Shown piece after piece: positions 18,645-28,289 of a DNA stretch of 64,000 nucleotides. The stretch spans positions 620,001 through 684,000 of the forward strand of contig CALSRO010000005.1 of assembly GCA_943788775.1 (NCBI GenBank), written 5' to 3'. A program made the position numbers and the translations under genes. Below the pieces are notes generated by a model. That model ran no database searches. It was not told the DNA's origin and worked only from the letters and a program-made list of their open reading frames with translations. How positions within the stretch are numbered: position 1 is the stretch's first letter; each line of letters begins with the position of its first letter. The stretch comes from an uncultured Flavobacteriales bacterium. Lineage in GTDB: Bacteria > Bacteroidota > Bacteroidia > Flavobacteriales_G > Salibacteraceae.

Positions 18645-21600
18645 ATGTTTAAGCAGATTTATTTTTTCATAGGAATTATTGCAAGTGTGCTATTCACACT
18701 TGATGTAAATGGTCAAGCTTGTAATAATCCAGTAACCACGGCCTACAACAACAACAATGGCCAGGATGGTATAATGTTCACGGTGCACGCTAATCGCAAT
18801 GTTGTGATCGATTCCTTTGACCATAACTATGCTGCTGGTACTTTAAGTCAAATATTGATTTATTACAAATTAGGAACAGCCACTGGGTTTCAAACTGCAC
18901 CTGGAGCTTGGACATTATTAGGAACCGCGAACAATGTGACTTCGGCAGGTATAAATAATCCAACCACTATACCTATTAATGTAAATCTGACAATGCTAAA
19001 GCATCAAACGGTAGCGTTTTATATCACTACAAATGGAGGAACAAATCCAATTGCACGATATACAAATGGGACAAATGTCTGTGATTCGATCAGTGGAAAT
19101 GGAGAAGTGGTTGTAGAATCTGGATATGGAAAGGATTATCCTTTTGGCGCAACATTTACAACGAGACGATTCAATGGACGAGTTTACTATCACTGTATTA
19201 CAGCCAATACGGGCATCGTTGGAAATTTCTCATTCTGTAATGCCACTTCAGGAAATCAAGAAACATATTACCTCAACCCACCAATAGAGGGTGATATTTA
19301 TTGGACTTTACCAGCTGGAATGACGCAGGTTAGCTCAGGAAATAATGATACTATCACTGTTCAGTTTAATGGGGGAGCTATCAATGGCGAACTTTGTGTA
19401 GCATTTTTTGGCTGTGATGGTGATACTAGTGGATTTTATTGCGAAGAGATAATAGCTAATCCACCAAATGCGGATGCCGGACCCGATACGGGAATTTGCG
19501 CTCAACCCTACCAACTACAAGCTAATAATGGGGCTAATGGGTTTTGGCAGGTTATTTCTGGATCCGGAACCTTTGCCAATGCGAATCAATATGACACTGA
19601 AGTATCCGGTCTTTCACAGGGCCAAAACGTTTTCCGCTGGACCATTGGAGGAAATGGATGTCCAGTAAGTTCTGATGACGTAATAATTACACTTCTACCG
19701 CAAGCAGTGGCAAATTTTAGCTTTTCAAATGTGTGTGATGATGATGCAATGTCCTTATCGAGCACAAGCTACGCGCTTGGAGGTAGCATTGTAGATTGGG
19801 ATTGGGATGTTGATGGTGATAATTACTCGGACTATAGTACAAATGGTGTGTCTCATGTGTTTGGTGACACTGGTAATTATCAATGTAGATTGATCGTTGA
19901 ATCAAATGGTGGCTGCGTTGACACAGTGACCAAAACTGTAAGAGTGCACCCTAATCCGGTGGCCGATTTTACCTTTATTCCCGAATGTGAGGAAACCCCA
20001 ACACCATTTACTGATCAATCTACCATTGGTACAGGTCAGATCACAGATTGGTTATGGAATTTTGGAGATGGATCTACGAGTGCATTGCAGAATGACTCGC
20101 ATACATATCAGACTGACGGTGTATATATAGCATCATTATTAGTGACATCATCTTTTGGTTGTGACGATTGGTTCACAGATTCAATAGAAGTCTTTACTAT
20201 TCCTAACGTTGATTTTGACGCACCATTTGTATGTCAAAATGATACTGTTTCAGTGACGGATCTCTCTACTTCGCTTGAAGGTAACATAATTTACTGGGAA
20301 TGGAATTTTGGAGATGGAACACCAATAATCTACAGTCAGAACACAACACACAACTATGTTTTACATGGGGAATATGACATTGAACTGCTGGTGGGAACAG
20401 ATAAAGGCTGTACCAATTCATTAGCGCTTCCCTATAAAAGCTATCCTGTTCCTATTCCTGAATATGTCAGAACATTTGAATGTGAAAAGCAGGTTATGAG
20501 ATTCAGAGATTCCTCTCTTTTAGATCCAATTTTCAATTCATATTTGGTTAAGTGGGATTGGGAGTTTGGGGATGGAAATGTTGCTAGTAATGAAAGTGTT
20601 GGGAATTTCTATCAAGCTCCTGGTAATTACAAGTTATTGTTAACACCATACACCAACCACGGATGTCATCAAACTTCGGAGACGGATGTATTGGTGAGGC
20701 CAAAACCTAGAGCAAATATCTTGGTGAAGAATGATCAGATTTGTGCGGGTAGCGTGATAAACTTTCAAGATGAAACCTATTTCGACTACACCTATGACAC
20801 GACTGGAGTTGTGGATTGGAGATGGGATTTTGGAGATGGAAATTCTTCAAAGGTGAAAGACCCATCAAATATTTATGCTACAGGTGGAAATTACAAAACA
20901 AAGCTGCGTGTTGAGACCTCATTCAACTGTGTGGATAGCACGGAAATTACAACGGTTGTCTTTCATAACCCTAAGGCCAATTTTGATTTTGATTCGATTG
21001 TTGGCTGCTCCCCAATGTGTGTGACGTTTATGGATAAAAGCAGAGTGTTAAGCGGAGATTCATTGGTTTATAAGTGGGATTTTGGGGATGGTAATTCAAC
21101 AGATGAGGTGAACCCTACACATTGCTTCGAAGTTGAGGACGGGACTGAACCTGCTGTATTTAAACCATCTGTTCAGGTTACAACGGTTAATGGATGTAGT
21201 GCGCAAAAAGTTACTACTGATTCAATCCTTGTTTATCCAAATCCCATTTCGGATTTTAATTCAAATTATCTCGAAACAACAATGCTTAAGCCTGTCTTTG
21301 AGTTTTATAACACGAGTCTTGGCGGAACAGATTGGTCTTGGGATTTCGGAGATAGTACGTATAGTGATGAAATGAATCCAATCGCCCATGACTACTATTT
21401 AGTCGGTCCTGGATACTATGATGTGCAACTGCGAACAAATACAGAATTTGGATGTACTGATTTAGTGTCAAAGACTATTCGAGTAAGACCGCATCAAGCA
21501 TTATATATTCCAAAAAGTTTCACTCCAAATGCGGATGGCATTAATGATCGATTTGAGGTTAAGGGTGAAGATTTGGTGTTCATTGGTTTAACAGTTTATG

Positions 21601-21779
21601 ACCGATGGGGAAAGCAGGTGTTCTATGGCGAAAATGATGATGCGAGTTGGGATGGATATGAAAATGGTAAAATGTCTCCACTGGGTACTTACCTATACAT
21701 TTTGGATTATAGATTGAATGGTGGAATAAAACAAAGAACACAGGGATCTTTGTTTATTTCAAGAACGGATAACGAATAA
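18645..21779 (+). CDS. Second giant PKD-repeat protein with T9SS type-B C-terminus
   Basis: 1044 residues from the ATG at 18645; a TTG at 18636 adds three residues. Signal peptide ~1-24 (ending DVNGQA). The N-terminal domain (~25-190) is jelly-roll-like and ends VYYHC. At least six PKD repeats follow (~355-940), with WNFGDG, WEFGDG, WDFGDG cores. The type-B sorting domain occupies the last ~90 residues: SFTPNADGINDRFEV, VYDRWGKQVFY, SWDGY, GTYLYIL. Shares layout with the preceding protein, but the N-terminal domains differ, so they are not a simple recent duplication. Expected to be exported by T9SS. Confidence 0.9.
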   Translation: MFKQIYFFIGIIASVLFTLDVNGQACNNPVTTAYNNNNGQDGIMFTVHANRNVVIDSFDHNYAAGTLSQILIYYKLGTATGFQTAPGAWTLLGTANNVTSAGINNPTTIPINVNLTMLKHQTVAFYITTNGGTNPIARYTNGTNVCDSISGNGEVVVESGYGKDYPFGATFTTRRFNGRVYYHCITANTGIVGNFSFCNATSGNQETYYLNPPIEGDIYWTLPAGMTQVSSGNNDTITVQFNGGAINGELCVAFFGCDGDTSGFYCEEIIANPPNADAGPDTGICAQPYQLQANNGANGFWQVISGSGTFANANQYDTEVSGLSQGQNVFRWTIGGNGCPVSSDDVIITLLPQAVANFSFSNVCDDDAMSLSSTSYALGGSIVDWDWDVDGDNYSDYSTNGVSHVFGDTGNYQCRLIVESNGGCVDTVTKTVRVHPNPVADFTFIPECEETPTPFTDQSTIGTGQITDWLWNFGDGSTSALQNDSHTYQTDGVYIASLLVTSSFGCDDWFTDSIEVFTIPNVDFDAPFVCQNDTVSVTDLSTSLEGNIIYWEWNFGDGTPIIYSQNTTHNYVLHGEYDIELLVGTDKGCTNSLALPYKSYPVPIPEYVRTFECEKQVMRFRDSSLLDPIFNSYLVKWDWEFGDGNVASNESVGNFYQAPGNYKLLLTPYTNHGCHQTSETDVLVRPKPRANILVKNDQICAGSVINFQDETYFDYTYDTTGVVDWRWDFGDGNSSKVKDPSNIYATGGNYKTKLRVETSFNCVDSTEITTVVFHNPKANFDFDSIVGCSPMCVTFMDKSRVLSGDSLVYKWDFGDGNSTDEVNPTHCFEVEDGTEPAVFKPSVQVTTVNGCSAQKVTTDSILVYPNPISDFNSNYLETTMLKPVFEFYNTSLGGTDWSWDFGDSTYSDEMNPIAHDYYLVGPGYYDVQLRTNTEFGCTDLVSKTIRVRPHQALYIPKSFTPNADGINDRFEVKGEDLVFIGLTVYDRWGKQVFYGENDDASWDGYENGKMSPLGTYLYILDYRLNGGIKQRTQGSLFISRTDNE

Positions 21780-21788
21780 AGGAATATC

Positions 21789-22094
21789 ATGAGATTAGTT
21801 TTCGTAGCAATACTTTCATTTTTCATTGCATCTACATCCTTTGCACAGCAAGTTGCTACTCAAGATTCTGATGTGGAAGCAGTTTTAGGTTATGAGCCAC
21901 AGTCAATTCTCAATGATTGGATTGATTGGGAACAAAATCACCCGCCTGAATTGGCGTTTTTGAATCAGTTTATGCTAGATCAAAAAGTGCCTCAAGTTGG
22001 TCTTTACGGACTCAATTTACACGAAACTTGGTATTGGTGGATTTCAAATAATCCACAGGCAATTAAGGAGTTTTTGGTACTCAGGGAACAGTAG
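21789..22094 (+). CDS. Small secreted protein B of the PKD operon
   Basis: 101 residues. Signal peptide ~1-20 (MRLVFVAILSFFIASTSFAQ). The mature protein is acidic and Trp-rich (SILNDWIDWEQNHPPEL, ETWYWWISNNPQ). Its C-terminal ~21 residues align with small protein A at 14844: W-I-x-N-N-P-x-x-I-x-x-[YF]-L-x-x-R. It lies 9 bp after the second PKD gene, so it closes a four-gene same-strand unit. No known family recognised. Confidence 0.7.
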   Translation: MRLVFVAILSFFIASTSFAQQVATQDSDVEAVLGYEPQSILNDWIDWEQNHPPELAFLNQFMLDQKVPQVGLYGLNLHETWYWWISNNPQAIKEFLVLREQ

Positions 22095-22100
22095 ACGTTG

Positions 22101-23804
22101 TTACTGCAGCAATTCTTTCAAATCTTCGGTTATGGCTTCAATTCTCTTTTCTAGAAGATTGTTTTGAATGTCGAAGCTCAAGTTTTCGCTCCAATCGGCT
22201 CTGACACTTATATAAAACTTGATCTTGGGTTCCGTTCCAGAAGGTCTAGCTGATATCTTACTTCCGCTGTCTGTATAGAACTGTATGACATTAGAATTTG
22301 GGAGCTTGATATTGGATGTCTGGTCTGTTTTCAAGTTTTTGGAAGTACTCGTTTGTAAATCATCTATTCTAACTACTCGTTCTGAGGCAAATTTGACTGG
22401 GTGTTGGTTCCGAAATACTTCCATTATCTGAGCAATTTCAGTTGCCCCTTCTTTTCCTTTTTTGGTGATGCTTATGAGGTGTTCTTTGTATAAGCCGTGC
22501 CGCTTATAAATTTTAATTAGCCTTTCAAATGCGGAACTTCCATTGGATTTTTCTTCAGAAGCCAAATCGCAAAACAGCAATGTTGATGTAAGAGCATCTT
22601 TATCTCGTACAAAATCTCCTATCATATACCCGTAACTCTCTTCACCACCTCCTACGAACTGACGAACTCCCTCATTTTCTCTTATCAACGAAGCGATATG
22701 TTTAAATCCAGTGAGGCAAACCTCCGAGTCGATGTTGTAGTATGAAGCAACGTCAGCGAAGAGGTCGCTGCTTACTATTGTGTATGCAATGAATTCATTA
22801 CCGACCAGGTTTGATTTTTCAAGAAGATAGTCCGTCAATAATGCTCCACATTGGTTGCCATTTAACAGAATCATTTGGTCATTTTCGTTCCGAACTGCAA
22901 CACCAAGTCTGTCGCTATCAGGGTCTGTGCCGACAACCATGTCGGCATTGCACTCCTCAGCTAGATTGAGTGCCATTTCAAGCGCTTCGCGTTCTTCAGG
23001 GTTTGGACTTTTTACGGTTGGGAAGTTCCCATCAGGCATCGCCTGAGCTTCAACAATTATGACATCAGAATAACCAGCTCGATTGAGTAGTTCTGGCATT
23101 AATGTTATTGAGGTTCCATGCAGAGAAGTAAACACAATCTTTAGGGGGTTATGAGCAGTCGATTTCCTTTGTTCTAAAGATGCATGGATAAAAGCTTCAT
23201 CTGCATCCTTATTTAACAACTTAATCATCTCTGGATTTCCAGTGAAGCGCACCTGGTCAAAACTTGAAATACGTTTAACTTCTGTGATTATTCCCTTGTC
23301 ATGCGGTGCAACGATTTGAGCTCCATCTTCCCAATATACTTTGTAGCCATTGTATTCTGGTGGATTGTGAGAAGCTGTTATTACTATTCCACTTTGACAA
23401 TTGTAATGCCGAACAGCAAATGACAGTTGAGGGGTAGGTCGGAGTGCTTCGAAAAGCAAAACTTCAATATCATTTGCGGATAAAACATTTGCCACGAGTT
23501 GTGCAAACTCAGAGCTATTGTTACGACAATCGTATGCTATTGCAACCCTCTTTGTATTAGAACCAAAGCATTTGTTTAGATAATTAGCCAATCCCTGAGT
23601 AGCCATTCCAAGAGTATATTTATTCACTCTGTTGGATCCCGCGCCCATGATGCCTCTCATACCACCAGTACCAAACTCGAGATCCTTATAAAAAGCATCT
23701 TCAAGCAATTCGGCTTTGCCGTTTAAAAGATCAATAATCTCCGATATAGTTTCAGTGTCTAATTCTTGGTTTAACCAAGTCAATGCTTTTTCTCTAGAAT
23801 TCAT
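22101..23804 (-). CDS. Phospho-sugar mutase (phosphoglucomutase/phosphomannomutase)
   Basis: 567 residues of the alpha-D-phosphohexomutase superfamily, which interconverts hexose 1- and 6-phosphates. All four active-site loops are present: phosphoserine loop TASHNPPEYNGYK (~140), metal loop GTDPDSDRLG (~292), sugar loop GGGEESYGY (~385) and phosphate loop RPSGTEPKIKFYI (~520). Length fits the PgcA/ManB-like group of Bacteroidota. Cytoplasmic. Convergent with the PKD operon, 6 bp apart. Confidence 0.93.
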   Translation of the reverse strand: MNSREKALTWLNQELDTETISEIIDLLNGKAELLEDAFYKDLEFGTGGMRGIMGAGSNRVNKYTLGMATQGLANYLNKCFGSNTKRVAIAYDCRNNSSEFAQLVANVLSANDIEVLLFEALRPTPQLSFAVRHYNCQSGIVITASHNPPEYNGYKVYWEDGAQIVAPHDKGIITEVKRISSFDQVRFTGNPEMIKLLNKDADEAFIHASLEQRKSTAHNPLKIVFTSLHGTSITLMPELLNRAGYSDVIIVEAQAMPDGNFPTVKSPNPEEREALEMALNLAEECNADMVVGTDPDSDRLGVAVRNENDQMILLNGNQCGALLTDYLLEKSNLVGNEFIAYTIVSSDLFADVASYYNIDSEVCLTGFKHIASLIRENEGVRQFVGGGEESYGYMIGDFVRDKDALTSTLLFCDLASEEKSNGSSAFERLIKIYKRHGLYKEHLISITKKGKEGATEIAQIMEVFRNQHPVKFASERVVRIDDLQTSTSKNLKTDQTSNIKLPNSNVIQFYTDSGSKISARPSGTEPKIKFYISVRADWSENLSFDIQNNLLEKRIEAITEDLKELLQ

Positions 23805-24000
23805 TTATGAAAATTGAGCGGTAAAAGTAAACCCTTCAATTTAGGATATACAATATGCCTCAAATTGAACTCAAAGTGGTCCAATAGAATTCAAGCTTAA
23901 CAATTGTCAAGTTGAGATCTCAATAAAAGAAATAATGGAGCAACTTTTAACAAGCCATATAGTTAGCCTATATCTAGTTTTCGAATTTCAAAGACTAAGC

Positions 24001-24008
24001 TACATTTG
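24001..24008 (+). promoter_or_regulatory. Bacteroidota -7 box (TACATTTG)
   Basis: An exact TAnnTTTG match lies 14 bp before the ATG of the coiled-coil lipoprotein gene. No clear TTG box upstream at usual spacing. Confidence 0.45.
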
Positions 24009-24022
24009 CCAAAACATATCCC

Positions 24023-24883
24023 ATGAGAATTATTTCATTGATTGCCATTATTTCAATTCTTTCAGTTGCGATGGTTTCTTGTAATCAAGAGCAAGAAAAG
24101 GCCGAGGCACAGCAAAAGCAAGATTCGCTTTTACAAGCACAGCAAGATTCGTTATTAGATGTTTTTAAAGGTGAGTTGGAGCTAATACAACAAACAGTAA
24201 AACAAGTCAATTCTAATAACGGCATATTCACACTAGATACTTCAGAGAATGCAGTTTTAAGTAAAGAGTCCATTATTAATCAAGTTGAAAACCTAGATAA
24301 ATTGCTTGAGACGAATCAAAAGCAACTTAGTGATTTGTATCAACGAATGAGAGATAGTAAGGTGAAGAATGATGAGCTTGAAAAAATGCTATCCACAATG
24401 CAGGAGACTCTTGCCAGTCGTGAAACTCAGATCAACGAATTGATGACAATGTTGGCGAACAAAGACATAAAGATCGATCAAATATTAAATAGAGTCGATA
24501 GTATGCGTATTTCAAATATTGAGTTGACCGAGGAAGTGATTAAGATGGATGAAGAAATGCATATTGTTCATTATGTGGTGGGTGAAGCCAAGGAATTAAA
24601 GGAAAATGGGATCATTACGAAAGAGGGCGGATTACTTGGACTTGGGGCATCTAAAAAATTGGATGTTTCTCAATTAGATATAAGTCAATTTACGGAGTCT
24701 GATCAGCGAGATTTGGTATCTATACCATTGTACAGTAAAAAGGCTAAACTCATCACGAATCACCCCGAATCTTCTTACACTTTTGTCCTTGATTCAGATG
24801 GTAAAGTGGAATCATTATCAATTGTAAATAGAAAGAGTTTTTGGGCGGCAACTGATTTCTTAGTGATAGAAGTCGATAACTAG
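24023..24883 (+). CDS. Coiled-coil lipoprotein
   Basis: 286 residues. Lipobox SVAMVSC with Cys near residue 20. A Gln/Glu-rich linker (EKAEAQQKQ, QAQQDSLLD) leads into a long heptad-rich coiled coil (~80-185, with LEKMLSTMQETLASRETQINEL). A small globular C-terminal domain (~190-286) contains VVGEAKELKENGIITKEGG and closes with FLVIEVD. The layout resembles proteins named Cbp1-type glycoprotein adhesins in databases, but I cannot test this. Anchored in the envelope; function unknown. Single gene with its own -7 box. Confidence 0.75.
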   Translation: MRIISLIAIISILSVAMVSCNQEQEKAEAQQKQDSLLQAQQDSLLDVFKGELELIQQTVKQVNSNNGIFTLDTSENAVLSKESIINQVENLDKLLETNQKQLSDLYQRMRDSKVKNDELEKMLSTMQETLASRETQINELMTMLANKDIKIDQILNRVDSMRISNIELTEEVIKMDEEMHIVHYVVGEAKELKENGIITKEGGLLGLGASKKLDVSQLDISQFTESDQRDLVSIPLYSKKAKLITNHPESSYTFVLDSDGKVESLSIVNRKSFWAATDFLVIEVDN

Positions 24884-24935
24884 TTCAGCGAATATTTTGG
24901 CCTACTAGTCAATGCTTTGATTTTGTTGGTCTTAG

Positions 24936-25403
24936 ATGATAAACTTTTTAGCTGAAAAGGCGTCTAATACCATAGAATTAGTGGCTATGGGACTTTTTAG
25001 ATTTTTTAAATACAAATACCTGATCAATAACAGACGAAAAAGATATGCATCACTTGCTGTGTCAATTGCCCTTGCGCATGCATCATTTGGACAGGCAACG
25101 TATAAATCCATTGGCAATGGATTAGCAGACATTACGCTTTCTTTAGAAAAGGATCAAAGATTTCATTTAGATCTCACTGATCTTTCGCAACACAAAAAAT
25201 ACGCACTTGCGGGAAAGTGGTCGGTTGAAAATGATCAATATGTCCTAACCTTTAAAAAGGCCAAGAAAGATCTAAGTGAACTATTTACTGGTACTTCTGG
25301 CTTTCAATCATATGCCCAGATTGCGGATAATCGTACCGTGAAGTTTCCTCAAACGCGCGCAGGATTAATGATCAACGGGATTTACTGTACTCGTCTTTCT
25401 TGA
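24936..25403 (+). CDS. Hypothetical exported protein
   Basis: 155 residues from the ATG at 24936; an in-frame ATG at 24987 is an alternative. The N-terminal part is basic (KYKYLINNRRKRY) and followed by a short hydrophobic stretch ending SFGQA, like a signal peptide with a long n-region. The mature part is small and beta-like (KWSVENDQYVLTFKKAKKDLSELF). No family recognised. Overlaps the convergent DUF983 gene by 32 bp at the 3' end. Confidence 0.55.
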   Translation: MINFLAEKASNTIELVAMGLFRFFKYKYLINNRRKRYASLAVSIALAHASFGQATYKSIGNGLADITLSLEKDQRFHLDLTDLSQHKKYALAGKWSVENDQYVLTFKKAKKDLSELFTGTSGFQSYAQIADNRTVKFPQTRAGLMINGIYCTRLS

Positions 25404-25782
25404 TTGATTTCCAATCTGGTTTGTATCCAATAAACAAGTTGATCCATATCATGCGTCCAAGTCTAAAAGTTATAGGCGCTGAAAGAATCAAGGATCCAAT
25501 AATGGCAATAATATAATGTAGCATCTCCCAATCTGAACCAAGCACATACATTGCTACAAACACCGTAATCGCAATACCCACGGTGATTCCATAGTTAACA
25601 TACATAGCCCCATAAAAGAAACTAGGTTCTATTTGATAATGCTGACCGCAATTGGAGCAGGAATCGTGCATATCCCAAATTTTGTTTAGAACATATGGAT
25701 TTCGTTCAATAAACAAATCGCCATCGTGACATCGAGGACATTTTTGTCTGAAAATGGAGTAGAGCTTTGAACCTTTTTTCAC
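25372..25782 (-). CDS. DUF983 family membrane protein
   Basis: 136 residues from a GTG at 25782 (KKGSKLYSIFRQKCPRC), the usual N-terminus of this family. A longer open frame reaches a TTG at 25842. CPRC near residue 14 and CSNCG near 40 form a zinc ribbon. Two or three membrane helices follow (NYGITVGIAITVFVAMYVLG and LHYIIAIIGSLILSAPITF). The FFYGAMYVNYG block is characteristic of DUF983. Role unknown; inner membrane. Confidence 0.8.
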   Translation of the reverse strand: MKKGSKLYSIFRQKCPRCHDGDLFIERNPYVLNKIWDMHDSCSNCGQHYQIEPSFFYGAMYVNYGITVGIAITVFVAMYVLGSDWEMLHYIIAIIGSLILSAPITFRLGRMIWINLFIGYKPDWKSIKKDEYSKSR

Positions 25783-25989
25783 CCGAATAATTTTTGCGAA
25801 GGTTTTATATTTTAATGAATTGAATAGTGACAAATGATACAAAGTTCACAGGGCCAAAACTAGATGCAATCCAATAACATTCTCTTATCTATCAAATCGC
25901 ATATCACAATGAGAATTACCATATTGGTCAGAGCTATTTAACTTAAAATTCACATTCAATAGGTGGGAAAGAATTCCCTTCGTCAGATC

Positions 25990-26613
25990 ATGAATGACAT
26001 CGATTTATACATACAAAACCTGATTGAAGAAGTTCGCTTTTTAGACAGCGATCCAGGTCGACAGCCAATACTTCAGAGTATATCGGATTATCTTGCAAAA
26101 AAGGCCAATTCGGGTGATGAGGCCAACTTAATGTTTGTTTGTACGCATAACTCAAGGAGAAGCCAATTGGCACAGGTTTGGGCTGTTTTGTTATCCGAAA
26201 AATTGAATGTAAAAAAAGTAAATTTCTATTCAGCCGGAACGGAGGCGACAGGTTTCCACCCGAATGCCGTGGGAACTTTACAGCGGTCGGGAGTGAATAT
26301 TATTACGGAGGAAGCTGGTGCAAACCCAAGGTATTATTTGAATTATTTAGAAGGATTTCAAAATCAAAGGTTCTGGTCCAAACAAATTGGTGACCCCTCA
26401 TTGCCAAAGAAGGATTTTGCAGCTATCATGGTTTGCTCTGATGCAGATGTAAATTGCCCAATGGTGCCTGGTGCTGAAGCGCGCTTCTCGCTAACATTTG
26501 ATGATCCAAAGATTTCTGACGGTCGAGCAGAGTCGGACCATGTTTATGATAAACGAAGTCGTCAAATCGCCCTGGATATAGCGCGAATTATTTCAAGCGT
26601 GGAGACTGCTTAG
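25990..26613 (+). CDS. Low-molecular-weight phosphatase / arsenate reductase-like protein
   Basis: 207 residues from the ATG at 25990; the upstream GTG at 25963 is less likely. The loop VCTHNSRRSQ (~47) gives the C-x5-R phosphate-binding motif of the LMW-PTP/ArsC fold. AGTEATGFHPNAVGTLQRSG (~85-105) matches the family middle region. The C-terminal half has VCSDADVNCPMVPGAEARF and FDDPKISDG, as in Bacteroidota proteins annotated protein-tyrosine-phosphatase. Cytoplasmic. No arsenic genes nearby, so arsenate reduction is not supported by context. Confidence 0.82.
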   Translation: MNDIDLYIQNLIEEVRFLDSDPGRQPILQSISDYLAKKANSGDEANLMFVCTHNSRRSQLAQVWAVLLSEKLNVKKVNFYSAGTEATGFHPNAVGTLQRSGVNIITEEAGANPRYYLNYLEGFQNQRFWSKQIGDPSLPKKDFAAIMVCSDADVNCPMVPGAEARFSLTFDDPKISDGRAESDHVYDKRSRQIALDIARIISSVETA

Positions 26614-26674
26614 ATGAAAATAGTCGATTTGGCTTTTTCACTTTGAGAAAGCCATTGGATTGGCTCGTTCAACG

Positions 26675-26707
26675 AAAAAGCCCGACCGTTTGCAGCGATC
26701 AGGCTTT
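26675..26707 (-). terminator. Stranded original tmRNA terminator
   Basis: On the minus strand an AAAGCCtGA / TCGGGCTTT hairpin is followed by TTTTTCG. It sits just beyond the left copy of the tmRNA 3' end (26715-26736). Before the element inserted, it would have lain directly downstream of ssrA. Now it is separated from ssrA by the 6.9-kb insertion. Confidence 0.65.
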
Positions 26708-26714
26708 GTTAATA

Positions 26715-26736
26715 TGTGGAGCTGGTGGGATTCGAA
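26715..26736 (-). repeat. attachment site, left copy (tmRNA 3'-end duplicate)
   Basis: 22 bp identical to positions 33586-33607, covering the acceptor stem and part of the T-arm of tmRNA (begins TGTGGAGCTGG and ends GATTCGAA on the plus strand). Sequence diverges immediately on both sides. This is the expected outcome of site-specific integration into the 3' end of ssrA. Confidence 0.88.
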
Positions 26737-26870
26737 TTATAAAATTTTGTGGTCTCTTGAATCATTGATAAAACATCTAACTTTCGAATAATATCAATGC
26801 TTATGTTCTTGTTAAGGGTGTTGGCCAGTTGGGAATAGATTGTATGTAATTGCATATGATTGCCTTTTGG

Positions 26871-26888
26871 CTGACTAAATGCTGACTA
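26871..26888 (+). repeat. Paired CTGACTA repeats, left end of element
   Basis: CTGACTA at 26871 and again at 26882 (11-bp period). The same pair with the same spacing occurs near the right end (33513 and 33524). Candidate arm-type binding sites for the recombinase or excisionase; inference from position. Confidence 0.5.
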
Positions 26889-26919
26889 GATATTATATTT
26901 GTCTTGCTGAAATCAGATT

Positions 26920-28251
26920 ATGGCAACAATTAAATTTTTAGTTCAGAGTAAAAAGGATAATGCCCCTATTTATTGCAGACTCTCCATTAATAAACAAACT
27001 TCATTCAAAAGAAAAACAGGCATTACTGCGAATGATTCAATTTTAAAAAGGGTTTCCTCTCAAAGAGCTTCACTTGATGAATCAGAAAAACGAGTTAAAA
27101 GTCAGTTAGAAGGTCTTAGGTTGGGTTTATTAGATCAATTGAATAGTCTTAATGCCGAAGGTGGATTGATAGATGGTTATTGGCTGGACAATGCCATTAG
27201 TACTTATTTCGGTCGCGACAAAACAGGTAAAAGTGATTTGTTGACAGATTACACATCAAAGTTTATTCAAAACCTTGAGTTTAAAATTTCAGAGCGCAAT
27301 GGAGTAGTGGCTTCCGTTAGTTCTAAGAAAAAATATACCTCCATTCATAAGAAACTAGTAAACTTCGAAAATTCAGTAACCGTAGGTTTAGAATCAGTGA
27401 GGTCGACCTAAACTTTAGAAAGGACTTTTTGATCTATTTAACAGAGGTTGACGGCATCTCAAGGAATACTGCTGGGCGGTATATCAAGTTTGTGAAAACG
27501 TTTGTTCTAGACGCAAAGAAGAACGGTTTTGAAATTAGCAATCAAATGAGTGAGTTTCGGGGGTTTACAGAAAAGTCCTTCAAAGTTCTATTATCATTTG
27601 ATGAAATTGAAGTTTTGAGAAATACATCGTTTGAAAATCCAAGTTTAGAATCCGCAAAAGATTGGTTGATTGTAGGGTGTTATACTGGTCAAAGAGTAAG
27701 TGATTTACTAAGAATGAATAGTTCAATGATTCAGTCCGTAAAGGGTTTTTGAACTTTTACAAATAACCCAAAAAAAGACGGGTAAAACCGTGCAAATTCC
27801 AGTACACCCGATAGTCCGCGAAATACTCGATAAGAGGAATGCAGAATTTCCAAAAGTGCTAGGGTTCTACCTCAGATAGTAAGTCGGCTATTTTCAATAG
27901 GCAAATCAAAGAGGTTTGCAGATTGGTTGGATTTAATAGTCTTGAAGATGGTAAAGTATATTCAACAGAGGATAAAAGAAATGTCTATGGTCAATATGAG
28001 AAATGGCAACTCGTAACAAGTCATATTTGTAGGAGATCTTTTGCAACTAATTTCTATTCGAATCAAAAATACCCACGCCACTTCTGATGAATATAACCGC
28101 ACATAGTACAGAGAAAATGTTTCTTGAGTACATCGGTAAACCTCCATTGGATTACAGTCTGCAATTGGCTCAAATTTGGGCAAACGAGGCTTTATCAAGT
28201 TCAAAACAACCTCAGTTGAAGGTAGTCCCATTTTCTAAAGCTTCGGGATAA
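26920..28251 (+). pseudogene. Tyrosine recombinase (integrase), frameshifted
   Basis: Reads as ~440 residues when single-base indels are bridged, a normal length for Bacteroidota tyrosine recombinases. The N-terminal piece (26920-27411) has the arm-binding domain. The middle piece (27429-27752) has the SAM-like core and the first catalytic Arg (TGQRVSDLLRM). The last pieces contain HICRR (H-x-x-R), ITAHSTEKM and the Tyr in FLEYIGK. Breaks lie near 27400, at the T5 run near 27746, at 27864 and at 28071. All catalytic residues survive, so inactivation is recent or the breaks are consensus errors. It lies next to the left att repeat and reads inward. Confidence 0.8.
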
Positions 28252-28289
28252 TTAAGATTAGGAAAAAGAACTGGTTATAAGTTACAATA

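Noticed and set aside
16600..21500. Repeated WDFGDG-coding segments as DNA repeats
   Set aside because: They are diverged PKD protein repeats within intact genes, not nucleotide repeats.
26715..26736. A tRNA gene suggested by the TTCGAA T-arm-like sequence
   Set aside because: Only the 22-bp tmRNA end is present; sequence diverges before a T-arm can close.
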